Part shown: positions 33,373 through 41,179 of the stretch, piece by piece
Layout: every line of letters starts with the position of its first letter
Position numbering within the stretch: the stretch's first letter is position 1
From: an uncultured Clostridia bacterium
Lineage (GTDB): Bacteria > Bacillota > Clostridia > Peptostreptococcales > Anaerovoracaceae
Length of the DNA stretch: 42,808 bases
Reading direction: 5' to 3'
NCBI GenBank assembly: GCA_944386595.1
Contig: CALXBQ010000022.1
Span: 1 to 42,808, forward strand
Translations under genes and position numbers: made by a program
The notes under the pieces: model-generated
The model's database searches: none
Told to the model about the DNA's origin: nothing
The model's input: only the letters and a program-made list of their open reading frames with translations

Positions 33373-33774
33373 CTATACGCTTCGCATTTCGTCAGCCCGC
33401 TTCTTAAGCTGGGAAACGGTCATTTCCTCGCCTACAAGGAGCATGTTCTTCGCGTTCTTATATTCAAAACCTATTTTTATCACCGTAACGTAAGGTTCAT
33501 TCATTACCTTACCCTGTCGGGCCTTCTTCTTGCCGCTGGAGCTGGCTTTAGAAAATGACAGGCCTGTAATATCATCCTTCGGTACCATCAGCTCCGACTC
33601 GCAGCACGGACACTTGAAATACACGCTGTTGTTGCCCAGAAGCTTCCACTCTTCGCGGTAAAGCCACTTCGGTTCATTATTCTGACAGAAGGGACATTCC
33701 CCTATATCTTTGTCTGCAAATCTCTGATATATATCGTATACGGCATCTTCTTTTCTCGTGTATTCTTCCGCCAT
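33373..33774 (-). CDS. Unknown protein with a zinc-ribbon-like Cys set
   Basis: The 133-residue protein has CPFC near residue 27 and CPCC near 55, spaced as in a zinc ribbon, inside a charged fold. The second half has FSKASSSGKKKARQGKVMNEPYVTVIKIGFEYKNAKNMLLVGEE. No membrane segment or signal is present. I do not recognise the family. It has an AGGAG site six bases before ATG and lies 10 bases before dapF, so it is expressed with dapF-lysA. It could be a regulator or an accessory protein, but nothing in the sequence decides this. Confidence 0.78.
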   Translation of the reverse strand: MAEEYTRKEDAVYDIYQRFADKDIGECPFCQNNEPKWLYREEWKLLGNNSVYFKCPCCESELMVPKDDITGLSFSKASSSGKKKARQGKVMNEPYVTVIKIGFEYKNAKNMLLVGEEMTVSQLKKRADEMRSV

Positions 33775-33795
33775 CCTTATCTCCTGTTTAAATAC

Positions 33796-33817
33796 GGGGC
33801 AGTACGCATACTGCCCC
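33796..33817 (-). terminator. Hairpin between the S66 peptidase and zinc-ribbon genes
   Basis: GGGGCAGTA (33796-33804) pairs exactly with TACTGCCCC (33809-33817) around a four-base loop. Only GTATTT follows on the minus strand, so it is a weak terminator or a processing/stability hairpin. Some transcription probably continues into dapF-lysA. Confidence 0.45.
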
Positions 33818-33830
33818 TAAATGAATAAAG

Positions 33831-34751
33831 CTATCTTTCAACCTTGAAGGTGATTTTTCCCGTAGCGGTATCCATAGTGCATACTGCACCTAAAGGAAGC
33901 GTCATCATAGGCTTGCTGTGACCTGACTGAACATTATACATCACAGGTATGTCGATACCCTCAAGTATATCCTTTATGTCTGCATACACATCATACTCAG
34001 GCAGCTTCTCGTTTTCCACTTCTGTGAACTGTCCGAGCAGAATTCCGCTGCACTTTGCAAGCTTGCCGGAATTTCTCAGGTGGTACATCCACTTCTCGAT
34101 CTTTGACAGCGGCTCGCATACCTCTTCGACGAAGAGGATTCTTCCTTCTGTATCCAGGTCGTAAGGAGTTCCCACACTGGCGGAAAGAAGAGAAAGATTT
34201 CCGCCTGTGAGTATTCCTTCTGCCTTTCCTTCCTTCAGAACTTTCACGTCAAAGCCTGCAGGGTTCTTGAATTCGAAATCTCCGTCTGCGTTTATTGCCG
34301 CAAAGAGAGACTCTGCCGTCTCATCGTCAAAATCGTTGAGGATATTGGATGAAACCATAGGTCCATGGAACGTTACCAGGCCGCAGTTCTGGTTTATTCC
34401 CAGATGGATGTTGGTAACGTCGCTGTAGCCTACGAAGATCTTAGGATTGTTTCTGATTACATCGTAATCGAGGTATTCCATAATTCTGCTGCTTCCGTCG
34501 CCGCCTCTCACGCAGAACACAGCCTTAACCTCAGGGTCTGCGAACATTTTGTTTATCCACTCGCCTCTGGTTTTGCCGGTTCCGGCCATGAAGCCGCCGT
34601 AGTTTTCCTCGAGATTATCAGCAGCCTTTACCTTATATCCGAGGTCCTCCATTCTCTTTATGAGAGCAGGAGTCTTTCCCGGCTCCACAGGAGAGCTCGG
34701 GCATATGATACCGATAGTATCGCCTTTGTTTAATTTCTCAGGATATCTCAT
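33831..34751 (-). CDS. S66 family LD-carboxypeptidase-like peptidase
   Basis: The 306-residue protein matches the LdcA/MccF serine peptidase family. It shows the GDTIGIICPSSP start, CVRGGDGSSRI, the nucleophile Ser in VGYSDVT, a catalytic Glu in FVEEVCEP, and a His in QSGHSKPMMTLPLG. LdcA enzymes release the terminal D-Ala from murein tetrapeptides in the cytoplasm during recycling; MccF relatives cleave acyl-sulfamoyl-adenylates. No signal peptide is present. It lies 29 bases after spmB and upstream of dapF and lysA, which favours murein peptide salvage. Confidence 0.93.
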   Translation of the reverse strand: MRYPEKLNKGDTIGIICPSSPVEPGKTPALIKRMEDLGYKVKAADNLEENYGGFMAGTGKTRGEWINKMFADPEVKAVFCVRGGDGSSRIMEYLDYDVIRNNPKIFVGYSDVTNIHLGINQNCGLVTFHGPMVSSNILNDFDDETAESLFAAINADGDFEFKNPAGFDVKVLKEGKAEGILTGGNLSLLSASVGTPYDLDTEGRILFVEEVCEPLSKIEKWMYHLRNSGKLAKCSGILLGQFTEVENEKLPEYDVYADIKDILEGIDIPVMYNVQSGHSKPMMTLPLGAVCTMDTATGKITFKVER

Positions 34752-34780
34752 TTCTGTTCACCTTCTTTTAAGTCAAAATC

Positions 34781-35329
34781 CTAGAATCCATATCCCCAGA
34801 GGAGATTTACGATTACGCAGGATGCGATCAGGGAAGCAAGGTCTCCCAGAAGGCCTGCTGCTACGGAATGTCTGGAATTGGTAACTCCTACGGATCCGAA
34901 GTATACTGCAAGGATATAGAATGTGGTCTCGGTGGAGCCCATTGCAACAGATGCTATACGTCCGATCTGAGACTGAGTTCCGTAGGTTGTAACCAGTTCG
35001 GTCATCATACCCTCTGCGCCGCCGCCGGAGAAGGATCTCATTACTGCGAAAGGAAGAACCTCGCCCGGGCAGCCGATAAGGCTGGTTATAGGGTCTATCA
35101 GGTTACAGAATGCGTCCATTGCGCCGGATGCTCTCAGCATACCGATAGCGCAGAGCATTGCAACCAGATAAGGAATAATCATTACCGCTGTGGAAAATCC
35201 GTCCTTTGCTCCCGTTGTAAATACGGAGTAAATAGGTACTCTCTTTGCAAGTGCGTAACCTACTACAATGAAGATTACCACAGGTATGGCCCATGTGGAT
35301 ATTGCGTTAAATACGTCCTGAACTGACAT
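34781..35329 (-). CDS. spmB: SpmB-type membrane protein (nucleoside-recognition/Gate domain)
   Basis: The 182-residue protein is a full-length SpmB homologue with about four or five membrane segments. The typical patch SFSGGGAEGMMTELVTTYG is followed by VAMGSTETTFYILAVYFGSVGV. SpmA and SpmB are known from Bacillus, where loss affects spore core dehydration, but the same Gate-domain family occurs in non-sporulating bacteria, so a transport role is possible. It follows spmA by 15 bases with a GGAGGG site and is followed by the S66 peptidase gene. Confidence 0.93.
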   Translation of the reverse strand: MSVQDVFNAISTWAIPVVIFIVVGYALAKRVPIYSVFTTGAKDGFSTAVMIIPYLVAMLCAIGMLRASGAMDAFCNLIDPITSLIGCPGEVLPFAVMRSFSGGGAEGMMTELVTTYGTQSQIGRIASVAMGSTETTFYILAVYFGSVGVTNSRHSVAAGLLGDLASLIASCVIVNLLWGYGF

Positions 35330-35344
35330 TATATTAGCCCTCCT

Positions 35345-36058
35345 TTACTCTTCTTTGCTTCCGAAATCGGTCTTCAGCTTGTAACCTTCAGGAAGAACTA
35401 TAGGGTCGTCTCCTATGTAGTCTTCATTTACCTCTAAGGTGCCTGCTGCGATTTCTCTCTCGATTACGTTTTCAAGCTTCCATCTCTTTGTTCTCTGGAA
35501 GAGGAGAGAGAAGCCTACGCCTGTTACAGTGGAAATAGTCGTAGCTATGATAACAGGTACAACGATTTCAGCTGCGCCATCTGCCTGGATGGAAGCACGG
35601 ATGCTGATTACAGTGGATGGAAGCAGAGTGATGGACGTTGTGGAAATTGCCATGAGCATGCACTGAGCGTTAGTTGCGATGTTCTTCGTCTTGTTGAGAG
35701 TCTGAAGCTCCTGCATGGTCTTAAGTCCGAAAGGTGTTGCAGCATTACCGATTCCCAGAATGTTGGCCGCGAAGTAAAGAGCCATTATGGAGTTGGCAGG
35801 GTGATCAGCCGGAACATCAGGGAAGAGAAGTCTCATAACAGGGTAGATTGCCTTGCCCAGCTTATCGCAGAGACCGGATTCCTCCATGAGCTTCATCAGT
35901 CCGCAGAAGAATGCCATGGTACCGATGAGTCCAAGAGCGATGTCAACGCCGGACTGTGCGAAGTCAAAAATGTTCTGAAGTACGGCATCCATAGTGCCTG
36001 TGATGCCGCCGGCAACCACGCCTATGAGCATGAATGCCGCAAAGAGATAGTTCATCAT
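35345..36058 (-). CDS. spmA: SpmA-type membrane protein (nucleoside-recognition/Gate domain)
   Basis: The start at 36058 (MMNYLFAAF) has AAGGAGG 11 bases upstream; the longer frame from 36103 would include this site and is rejected. The 237-residue protein has several membrane segments and family motifs such as GTMAFFCGLMKLMEESG, ANSIMALYFAANILGIGNAATPFGLKTM and ATNAQCMLMAISTTSITLLPSTV. It is the first gene of the spmA-spmB-S66 operon. A textbook sigma-54 promoter lies about 110 bases upstream, which is not how spore genes are usually driven (sigma-F/G-type promoters would be expected). Confidence 0.93.
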   Translation of the reverse strand: MMNYLFAAFMLIGVVAGGITGTMDAVLQNIFDFAQSGVDIALGLIGTMAFFCGLMKLMEESGLCDKLGKAIYPVMRLLFPDVPADHPANSIMALYFAANILGIGNAATPFGLKTMQELQTLNKTKNIATNAQCMLMAISTTSITLLPSTVISIRASIQADGAAEIVVPVIIATTISTVTGVGFSLLFQRTKRWKLENVIEREIAAGTLEVNEDYIGDDPIVLPEGYKLKTDFGSKEE

Positions 36059-36119
36059 AACTTGAATTTCCTCCTTCTTTGATGAAGTTTTGCATAATTG
36101 CATGATATTTTTATCCCGC

Positions 36120-36152
36120 TCCGGCGTATATATTCATCATGCCTTCGCCGGA
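36120..36152 (-). promoter_or_regulatory. Stem-loop in the spmA mRNA leader
   Basis: TCCGGCG (36120-36126) pairs with CGCCGGA (36146-36152), near the 5' end of the transcript expected from the sigma-54 promoter (start about 36157). It may stabilise the mRNA. Confidence 0.4.
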
Positions 36153-36167
36153 ACGCTCCAGTAAAAT

Positions 36168-36183
36168 TGCAATTAGTGTGCCA
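36168..36183 (-). promoter_or_regulatory. spmA: Sigma-54 promoter of spmA operon
   Basis: The minus strand reads TGGCACACTAATTGCA: TGGCAC at 36178-36183 and TTGCA at 36168-36172. The GG and GC dinucleotides are exactly 10 bases apart, as required for the -24/-12 elements. It matches the consensus at every key base. The expected start is about 36157, giving a leader near 100 bases. No competing sigma-A promoter is obvious here. Confidence 0.82.
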
Positions 36184-36268
36184 AACACCATTGTGATGAA
36201 AATGTGGGGATTTCGCGGTTCTTATGTGGAGCGGGTTTGAATATACGTCCTGTTTTTCGGAACCAAAT

Positions 36269-36282
36269 TCCTAAATTTAGGA
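36269..36282. promoter_or_regulatory. Perfect 14-bp palindrome, candidate enhancer site
   Basis: TCCTAAATTTAGGA is its own reverse complement. It lies about 87 bases upstream of the -24 element of the spmA promoter and about 73 bases upstream of the -24 element of the plus-strand promoter, thus centred between the two. This is the position expected for the binding site of a sigma-54 activator. Confidence 0.55.
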
Positions 36283-36354
36283 CTATATAGCTCTCACAAC
36301 TTCCCATCGTCCCTGAAATAAGCTATTCTGATACGAAAAGAACGGTTATCTCAA

Positions 36355-36375
36355 GGCACATTTTTTGCTATAATA
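36355..36375 (+). promoter_or_regulatory. Sigma-54-type promoter of the plus-strand membrane gene (overlapping a sigma-A -10)
   Basis: AAGGCACATTTTTTGCTATA contains GGCAC (36355-36359) and TTGC (36365-36368) with GG and GC 10 bases apart. Only the base before GG (A for T) departs from the core. A TATAAT (36369-36374) overlaps the downstream end with a weak -35, so both holoenzymes might use the site. The expected sigma-54 start is about 36380, 39 bases before the ATG. Confidence 0.6.
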
Positions 36376-36418
36376 TATTCCATAACTAATCTACAATTTA
36401 TATGAGGTGATAACACAC

Positions 36419-37033
36419 ATGAAAATGCGCAAAATAGAATACAACTATTCCAGTGCCTTCAAGCAGCTTCTGCTGGCCGTAATAGCTCTCTACGTGCTCC
36501 TTTACTACCTGGTAATAGTGGAGATAAAGGTTTTCGACATTCCGGAATACGCAGACAGCATACTTTTCCTCCGCTCGACTATCGTGTACCTGGTTATCTT
36601 TGCGGTGCTGGGATGTCTGTTCTTCGCCCACAGGTTCTGCTACAGCATATATACTCCGGATGAGCTCACATTCTACAACAGGCTGCTTTTCCGCCAGAAG
36701 ACCCTGGATTTTTCAAAGGTGAGGCTTGCAGTCTTTGATACGTTCGGAGTGAAGTTCTACGATAAGGAAGTGTCTTTTCCCATCACTGAAAAGCCCTTCT
36801 TTACGCTTCCTTTCTACAGGGGTGGCTTTATAGACCCGGTGCAGATAGACAAGCTGCACCACTTCCTGGAAGACAGCAAAAAAATACCCGTAGTCAAAAA
36901 CTACAAGGTACTTTTGGGATACGGCAAGAGCTGGAGACTGCTCTACGCGTTCTACATATTCTTCACCATATGCTTCATCATAGCCGGCGTAACTCCGCTG
37001 ACTGCGGTAATCGTGCTGTTTTTAAACCACTAG
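36419..37033 (+). CDS. Membrane protein of unknown function with PH-like central domain
   Basis: From the ATG at 36419 (GAGGTGA eight bases upstream; the earlier GTG at 36407 lacks a site) the protein has 204 residues. Two membrane helices lie at about 15-35 and 50-70. A soluble part follows, with YSIYTPDELTFYNRLLFRQKTLDFSKVRLAVFDTFGVKFYDKE, whose pattern recalls bacterial PH-like domains. A third hydrophobic helix ends it. I do not recognise the family. It faces the spmA operon across the region with divergent sigma-54 promoters, so joint regulation is likely. Confidence 0.8.
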   Translation: MKMRKIEYNYSSAFKQLLLAVIALYVLLYYLVIVEIKVFDIPEYADSILFLRSTIVYLVIFAVLGCLFFAHRFCYSIYTPDELTFYNRLLFRQKTLDFSKVRLAVFDTFGVKFYDKEVSFPITEKPFFTLPFYRGGFIDPVQIDKLHHFLEDSKKIPVVKNYKVLLGYGKSWRLLYAFYIFFTICFIIAGVTPLTAVIVLFLNH

Positions 37034-37034
37034 G

Positions 37035-37292
37035 CTAGGCTTCGGAATTTCCGCCGTCTCCGGCGGTTTCACCGGTTTTACCGGCTTTGTCCGATTCGCC
37101 CGGCTCCTGTGATTTCTCTGAGTTTTCCAGAGCTTCACGGATCCGCTGCTCCTTTTCCATCTTTTTCTTCTGCTGTTCCTTGAGACTGTCCATCATGCTC
37201 ATTCCGGGACGCCTGAGGATGTAGATGAAGCAGAATATGAGGAGTATCACTCCTATTACGGACTTTACCGATATATCGAGATTGTCAAACAT
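37035..37292 (-). CDS. Small one-pass membrane protein with charged tail
   Basis: The 85-residue protein has one membrane helix at about 11-27 (VIGVILLIFCFIYILR), then a strongly charged, Lys/Glu-rich helix (SLKEQQKKKMEKEQRIREALENSEK) and a disordered Gly/Ser/Glu/Asp end. The family is unknown. It has a good ribosome site (AAAGGA) and a near-consensus promoter, and is convergent with the upstream membrane gene, whose stop is one base away. Confidence 0.75.
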   Translation of the reverse strand: MFDNLDISVKSVIGVILLIFCFIYILRRPGMSMMDSLKEQQKKKMEKEQRIREALENSEKSQEPGESDKAGKTGETAGDGGNSEA

Positions 37293-37327
37293 GTTACATT
37301 ATCCTTTCGCGAAAAATTTCATTTCGC

Positions 37328-37356
37328 ATTATAAACGATTGTTCCGATTAAATCAA
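37328..37356 (-). promoter_or_regulatory. Promoter of the small charged membrane protein gene
   Basis: On the minus strand TTGATT (37351-37356), a 17-base spacer and TATAAT (37328-37333) lie 36 bases before the ATG at 37292. The -35 abuts the ribosome site of the divergent gene at 37368. Confidence 0.65.
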
Positions 37357-37367
37357 GGAGGTACCTT

Positions 37368-37850
37368 TTGAATAAGCATTTTTCCATCGTAAACAGGCGC
37401 AGCGTAGTATACGTTACTATAGGTATGCTGCTTCTCATAGCGCTCCTTGGGGTATGTCTTTCCTTCGCCCTCAAAGGCAGCAAGCTCTGGTTCATAGGAG
37501 TCGTAATATTCGGCGGGCTGCTGCTCTTCGGAGTGCTCATAGCACGTTCAGTTCTGGATGCCGGAATCGACGTGATAAGGGGAACTGTCATTCTCCCGGA
37601 CATCAAACACCCGGAAAGAGGCAAAGTCCCAGCTTTTCACGTGGCTGACCTTGAAGATGTCGGCCTCTTCACCCTTGACGGTAAAGAGCTTGATCCTGCA
37701 GCGGATAAGCTTGCAGGGGCCAAAGTGGTCTTTTCCCTGAGGAACGGAGAGACGAGGGAGTACTTCCCTCTTTCGATTACCAGAAGGCAGTTCGACAGAC
37801 TGAGGCGCGGAATGCTTCTTATGGCCTCCGAAGCCGATGAGAATTTCTAA
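37368..37850 (+). CDS. Two-helix membrane protein of unknown function
   Basis: The 160-residue protein begins with TTG, chosen because AAGGAGG lies seven bases upstream. Two membrane helices (about 13-35 and 42-62) are followed by a soluble domain with VPAFHVADLEDVGLFTLDGKELD and VVFSLRNGETREYFPLSITRRQFDRL, again a PH-like beta pattern as in the protein at 36419, although no clear sequence identity is seen. Family unknown. Its end is 8 bases from the end of the convergent sigma-54 regulator gene. Confidence 0.78.
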   Translation: MNKHFSIVNRRSVVYVTIGMLLLIALLGVCLSFALKGSKLWFIGVVIFGGLLLFGVLIARSVLDAGIDVIRGTVILPDIKHPERGKVPAFHVADLEDVGLFTLDGKELDPAADKLAGAKVVFSLRNGETREYFPLSITRRQFDRLRRGMLLMASEADENF

Positions 37851-37858
37851 ATCATATA

Positions 37859-39712
37859 TCAGTACTTGATTCCGTATTTTTTAAGCTTGTCGTAAAATAC
37901 GCTCTTTGACATATCCAGTTCCTCCATAGCCTTGTGCTTGTCCCCTTGATACTTCAGCAGAGCGGTTTCGAGCACCCTCGCCTCCTCCATGGCGAGGTGC
38001 TCTTTCATGGTGACCGGCTCTTTTTGGCGTCCTATTCTGAGATGCTCTATGTAGATTATGTTAGAATCGCATATGGTCACTGCGCGCTCGATGACGTTTT
38101 CGAGCTCTCTTACGTTTCCAGGCCAGTCATATGACAAAAGCTTTCTGAGCGCTCCTCCGGAAAACTGCTTCATTTCCATTCCGTAAGTTTCGCATATTCT
38201 CTTCATCAGCTTTGTTATGAGTATGTAGAGGTCCGATTTTCTGTCCCTTATAGGCGGTATCTCTATGGGAAATACGTTTATCCTGTAAAAGAGATCCTGC
38301 CTGAACCTTCCCGCCGCTACCTCCTCTTCCAGATTTCTGTTCGTCGCGGCGATTACCCTGACGTCAATTTTTACAGGCTTTGATGAACCTACCCTGTATA
38401 TTATCTTGTCCTGCAGGACGTGCAGCAGCTTTACCTGAATATCCATGGGGATATCGCCTATTTCGTCCAGGAATATGGTTCCCTTGTCGGCGGCCTCGAA
38501 AAATCCGATCTTGCCTTCCGCCCTGGCTCCGGTAAACGCGCCTCCAACGTAGCCGAAAAGCTCGCTCTCGAACAAACTAGGTGCTATGGCGTTGCAGTTC
38601 ACCTCTATAAAAGGGGCTCCCGGCGTACCTGCATTATGTATGTCCCTTGCCAGCATTGATTTTCCGGTCCCGCTTTCACCTGTGATTATGACGTTGAATT
38701 TACTCCTTGAGGCCTTATAGGCCATGTACTTCACCTCACGGATCTGGCTGCTTACTCCGGCAAAATTCTCGAAGGGTTCCTCCGGAAAGTCCCCCGTATG
38801 CTCCACTTCGTTTTCCGACGCCTTCTGTTCCAGCTGATGTATGATCTCATTTCTGTCGCTTAAGAGCCGTTCCAGGTTCTCGGCAGCCTCCAGTATGAGG
38901 TACACCCCGTTTTCCGGACATTCACCCATGCCGTGACACGGAACTACGCTGCATATGAAGGGTCTCTTATTTATTTCGTATATTCTTTCAAGAAAGCCGT
39001 CGGATCTTCCGTCCAGTACAGCAAAAAGCTCTGAGGCGACGGCTGAATCGTCAAACACGTCAAAGTAGTTTCTTCCGGTAACTTCTATCCTGGAGTACCC
39101 GGCTTCCTTCTCCATGTACGGCTTTCCTCTCAGAAGGCCGCCCGCATCCTCGTTCCTGACGCTGTATCCCCTCGCCTGAAAGAACTTTATCTCCCCTGTC
39201 GCTCCGTCTATTACCACCATATTTCCCACGGCTGAGAAATAGCCCATCCTGTACTTTTTATCGTTTACCGAAATGAGTGTCTCATGCTTTACAGTATCCA
39301 CGGAAACAAAGATCCGAAATCCGTAGTAGACCGCTTCCACCGTCATAGGAGTAGAAAGCTGATGCTCCCGCATCGCCTTATATATCGGTCTTACCTTTTC
39401 GTTCTTATATACTCCCATGGCTATTATGACGTCGCCTTCCCTGATCTCGCCGTCTTTTATGTTCAGCATCTTAAGATCCTCTGCGGAAAGGTTCCCGTCG
39501 TCTTCACCCATTTTGCTGTCCGCTATTATTACGATATCACCGTCTTCTATTTTCCCCGCAGGATGAGACTCTCCCGCGCTTATGGAAATTCCGGTAATCT
39601 CCTCCGCGCGTCGGTTGCACATCCTGATTATTCCGTCTTTGTCTAAAAGGATAACCCCCATATTCAGGCTATCCATAAGGCGCTGCACCTCATAATCACA
39701 GTTTTTATTCAA
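37859..39712 (-). CDS. Sigma-54-dependent enhancer-binding regulator with PAS-like sensor
   Basis: The 617-residue protein starts at TTG (39712) with AGGGAG seven bases upstream. Residues 8-50 look like the start of a PAS domain (SLNMGVILLDKDGIIRMCNRRAEEITG). Residues 55-280 are a less familiar sensor region, with a second PAS-like part around 205-280. The AAA+ domain has Walker A GESGTGKS (345-352), the sigma-54 contact loop GAFTGA (391-396), Walker B IFLDEIG and the arginine region FRQDLFYRINVFPI. A Fis-type helix-turn-helix ends it (HKAMEELDMSKSVFYDKLKKYG). There is no response-regulator receiver, so it probably senses a small molecule. The nearest sigma-54 promoters are at 36168 and 36355. 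Confidence 0.95.
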   Translation of the reverse strand: MNKNCDYEVQRLMDSLNMGVILLDKDGIIRMCNRRAEEITGISISAGESHPAGKIEDGDIVIIADSKMGEDDGNLSAEDLKMLNIKDGEIREGDVIIAMGVYKNEKVRPIYKAMREHQLSTPMTVEAVYYGFRIFVSVDTVKHETLISVNDKKYRMGYFSAVGNMVVIDGATGEIKFFQARGYSVRNEDAGGLLRGKPYMEKEAGYSRIEVTGRNYFDVFDDSAVASELFAVLDGRSDGFLERIYEINKRPFICSVVPCHGMGECPENGVYLILEAAENLERLLSDRNEIIHQLEQKASENEVEHTGDFPEEPFENFAGVSSQIREVKYMAYKASRSKFNVIITGESGTGKSMLARDIHNAGTPGAPFIEVNCNAIAPSLFESELFGYVGGAFTGARAEGKIGFFEAADKGTIFLDEIGDIPMDIQVKLLHVLQDKIIYRVGSSKPVKIDVRVIAATNRNLEEEVAAGRFRQDLFYRINVFPIEIPPIRDRKSDLYILITKLMKRICETYGMEMKQFSGGALRKLLSYDWPGNVRELENVIERAVTICDSNIIYIEHLRIGRQKEPVTMKEHLAMEEARVLETALLKYQGDKHKAMEELDMSKSVFYDKLKKYGIKY

Positions 39713-39765
39713 TGACTGACTCCCTGTATTGATTTCTTCTCCTTTAACTTACAATAATTCTACAA

Positions 39766-39794
39766 GAAAAGCGCGCCCCCTGCAATACGGGCGC
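39766..39794 (-). terminator. Terminator of the amino acid ABC operon
   Basis: On the minus strand GCGCCC (39789-39794) pairs with GGGCGC (39773-39778), followed by GCTTTTCTTG. It separates the transporter genes from the regulator gene downstream. Confidence 0.6.
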
Positions 39795-39821
39795 AGCTTA
39801 ATGCGGATATTCATTCATCAT

Positions 39822-40517
39822 TTATGAACGGATTATGGATTTAAGAAAAGCCTTGAGCCTTTCGGATCTCGGATTTTCGAATATGTCTTCAGGAGAACCT
39901 TCCTCCACTATCTCGCCGTCGTTCATGAATATTACCCTGTCGGCAACCTCTTTCGCAAAGCCCATCTCGTGGGTCACCACTATCATGGTGGTGTGCTCCT
40001 CGGCCAGCTTCTTCATTACGTTGAGAACCTCTCCCGTGATTTCCGGGTCAAGAGCCGAAGTCGGCTCGTCGAAGAGCATGAGGTCAGGGTTCATGGCAAG
40101 AGCTCTCGCTATGGCGACTCTCTGCTTCTGACCGCCGGAAATGTGGGCGGGATATACGTCTGCCTTCGTTTCAAGGCCGACCATTTCAAGAAGCTTCATA
40201 GCTTTTTTTCTCGCCTCTTCCTTATCCTCTCCTTTAACCTTTATAGGTGCGTATGTTATGTTCTCCAGACACGTCATGTGAGGAAAGAGGTTGAAGTGCT
40301 GAAACACCATCCCCGTCTCTCCGTTAAGCTCTATAACGCCTGAAGTCACCTTATTAAGGCCGTTTATGCACCGAAGGAGCGTGCTCTTTCCGGATCCTGA
40401 CGGTCCGATGATGGCGATGGTTTCACCTTTTGATACGGTAAGGCTAACCCCTTTGACCACTCTCAAATCCCCGAAATCCTTCACTATGTCTGTCATCTTC
40501 AGGATGGTCTGACTCAT
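39822..40517 (-). CDS. Polar amino acid ABC transporter ATP-binding protein (GlnQ-type)
   Basis: From the ATG at 40517 the protein has 231 residues; a longer frame to 40592 overlaps the permease gene and is rejected. Walker A ([18 protein letters not shown]), the Q-loop [14 protein letters not shown], signature [17 protein letters not shown], Walker [15 protein letters not shown] and the H-loop [15 protein letters not shown] are all present and typical of the GlnQ/ArtP subfamily. It drives uptake with the permease next to it. Its ATG shares one base with the permease stop (TGATG). Confidence 0.96.
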   Translation of the reverse strand: MSQTILKMTDIVKDFGDLRVVKGVSLTVSKGETIAIIGPSGSGKSTLLRCINGLNKVTSGVIELNGETGMVFQHFNLFPHMTCLENITYAPIKVKGEDKEEARKKAMKLLEMVGLETKADVYPAHISGGQKQRVAIARALAMNPDLMLFDEPTSALDPEITGEVLNVMKKLAEEHTTMIVVTHEMGFAKEVADRVIFMNDGEIVEEGSPEDIFENPRSERLKAFLKSIIRS

Positions 40518-41179
40518 CAGTATTCCTCCTTTGCATCGTATCTCATGAAGTACTTCTCTATCCTTCCGGCAGCAAGAGTGAGGACGCTGCACATTATCAG
40601 GTATATGGCCGCAGCCCAGAAGAATATGGATATGTCCGTCTCCCTGTTTACGGCGCTCTGAGTCGCCTTCATAAGCTCGATTACTCCTATGCTGGAGGCA
40701 AGGGCCGTGTCCTTCACAAGGGTTATGGCCTCGTTTACCACCGGCGGCAATATGGTCTTCATGGTCTGAGGAAGTATGATGTCCTTCATGGTCTGACCTC
40801 TCGAAAGTCCCAGAACGTAGGCCGCCTCGTACTGTCCTCTGTCTATGCCGTTTATTCCGCCTCTGTATATCTCTGCAAAATATGCCGCATAGTTTAAGAC
40901 AAAGGTTATGCAGGCCGTCGGCAGAGCCGGAATGGTGATGTCAAGTGTGAAGGGGAAGAAGAAGTAAAAAAAGAAAAGCTGGAGCATCAGCGGCGTTCCC
41001 CGAAACACCCATACGTAAAATTTGCATATCCAGCTCAAAGGCTTAAACCTGCTCCTTTCTCCAAGGGCTATAGGAAGACCCAGAGGCAGAGAAAGAACCA
41101 GGGTTATAACAAAGAGTATTATGGTAGTCTTTACGCCCGTTACCATAAAGGGCATAAACTGTGAGAAATATTCGGCCAT
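40517..41179 (-). CDS. Polar amino acid ABC transporter permease
   Basis: The 220-residue protein has about five membrane segments and belongs to the His/Glu/Gln/Arg permease family (HEQRO): [15 protein letters not shown], then [48 protein letters not shown], the EAA loop. It probably works as a homodimer with the ATPase downstream. The gene is 242 bases from the binding-protein gene, the gap being filled with GC-rich repeats. Confidence 0.95.
   Translation of the reverse strand: MAEYFSQFMPFMVTGVKTTIILFVITLVLSLPLGLPIALGERSRFKPLSWICKFYVWVFRGTPLMLQLFFFYFFFPFTLDITIPALPTACITFVLNYAAYFAEIYRGGINGIDRGQYEAAYVLGLSRGQTMKDIILPQTMKTILPPVVNEAITLVKDTALASSIGVIELMKATQSAVNRETDISIFFWAAAIYLIMCSVLTLAAGRIEKYFMRYDAKEEY

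Noticed and set aside
40518-40592. N-terminal extension of the GlnQ-type ATPase
   Set aside because: It overlaps the end of the permease gene; the TGATG junction gives the natural start at 40517.
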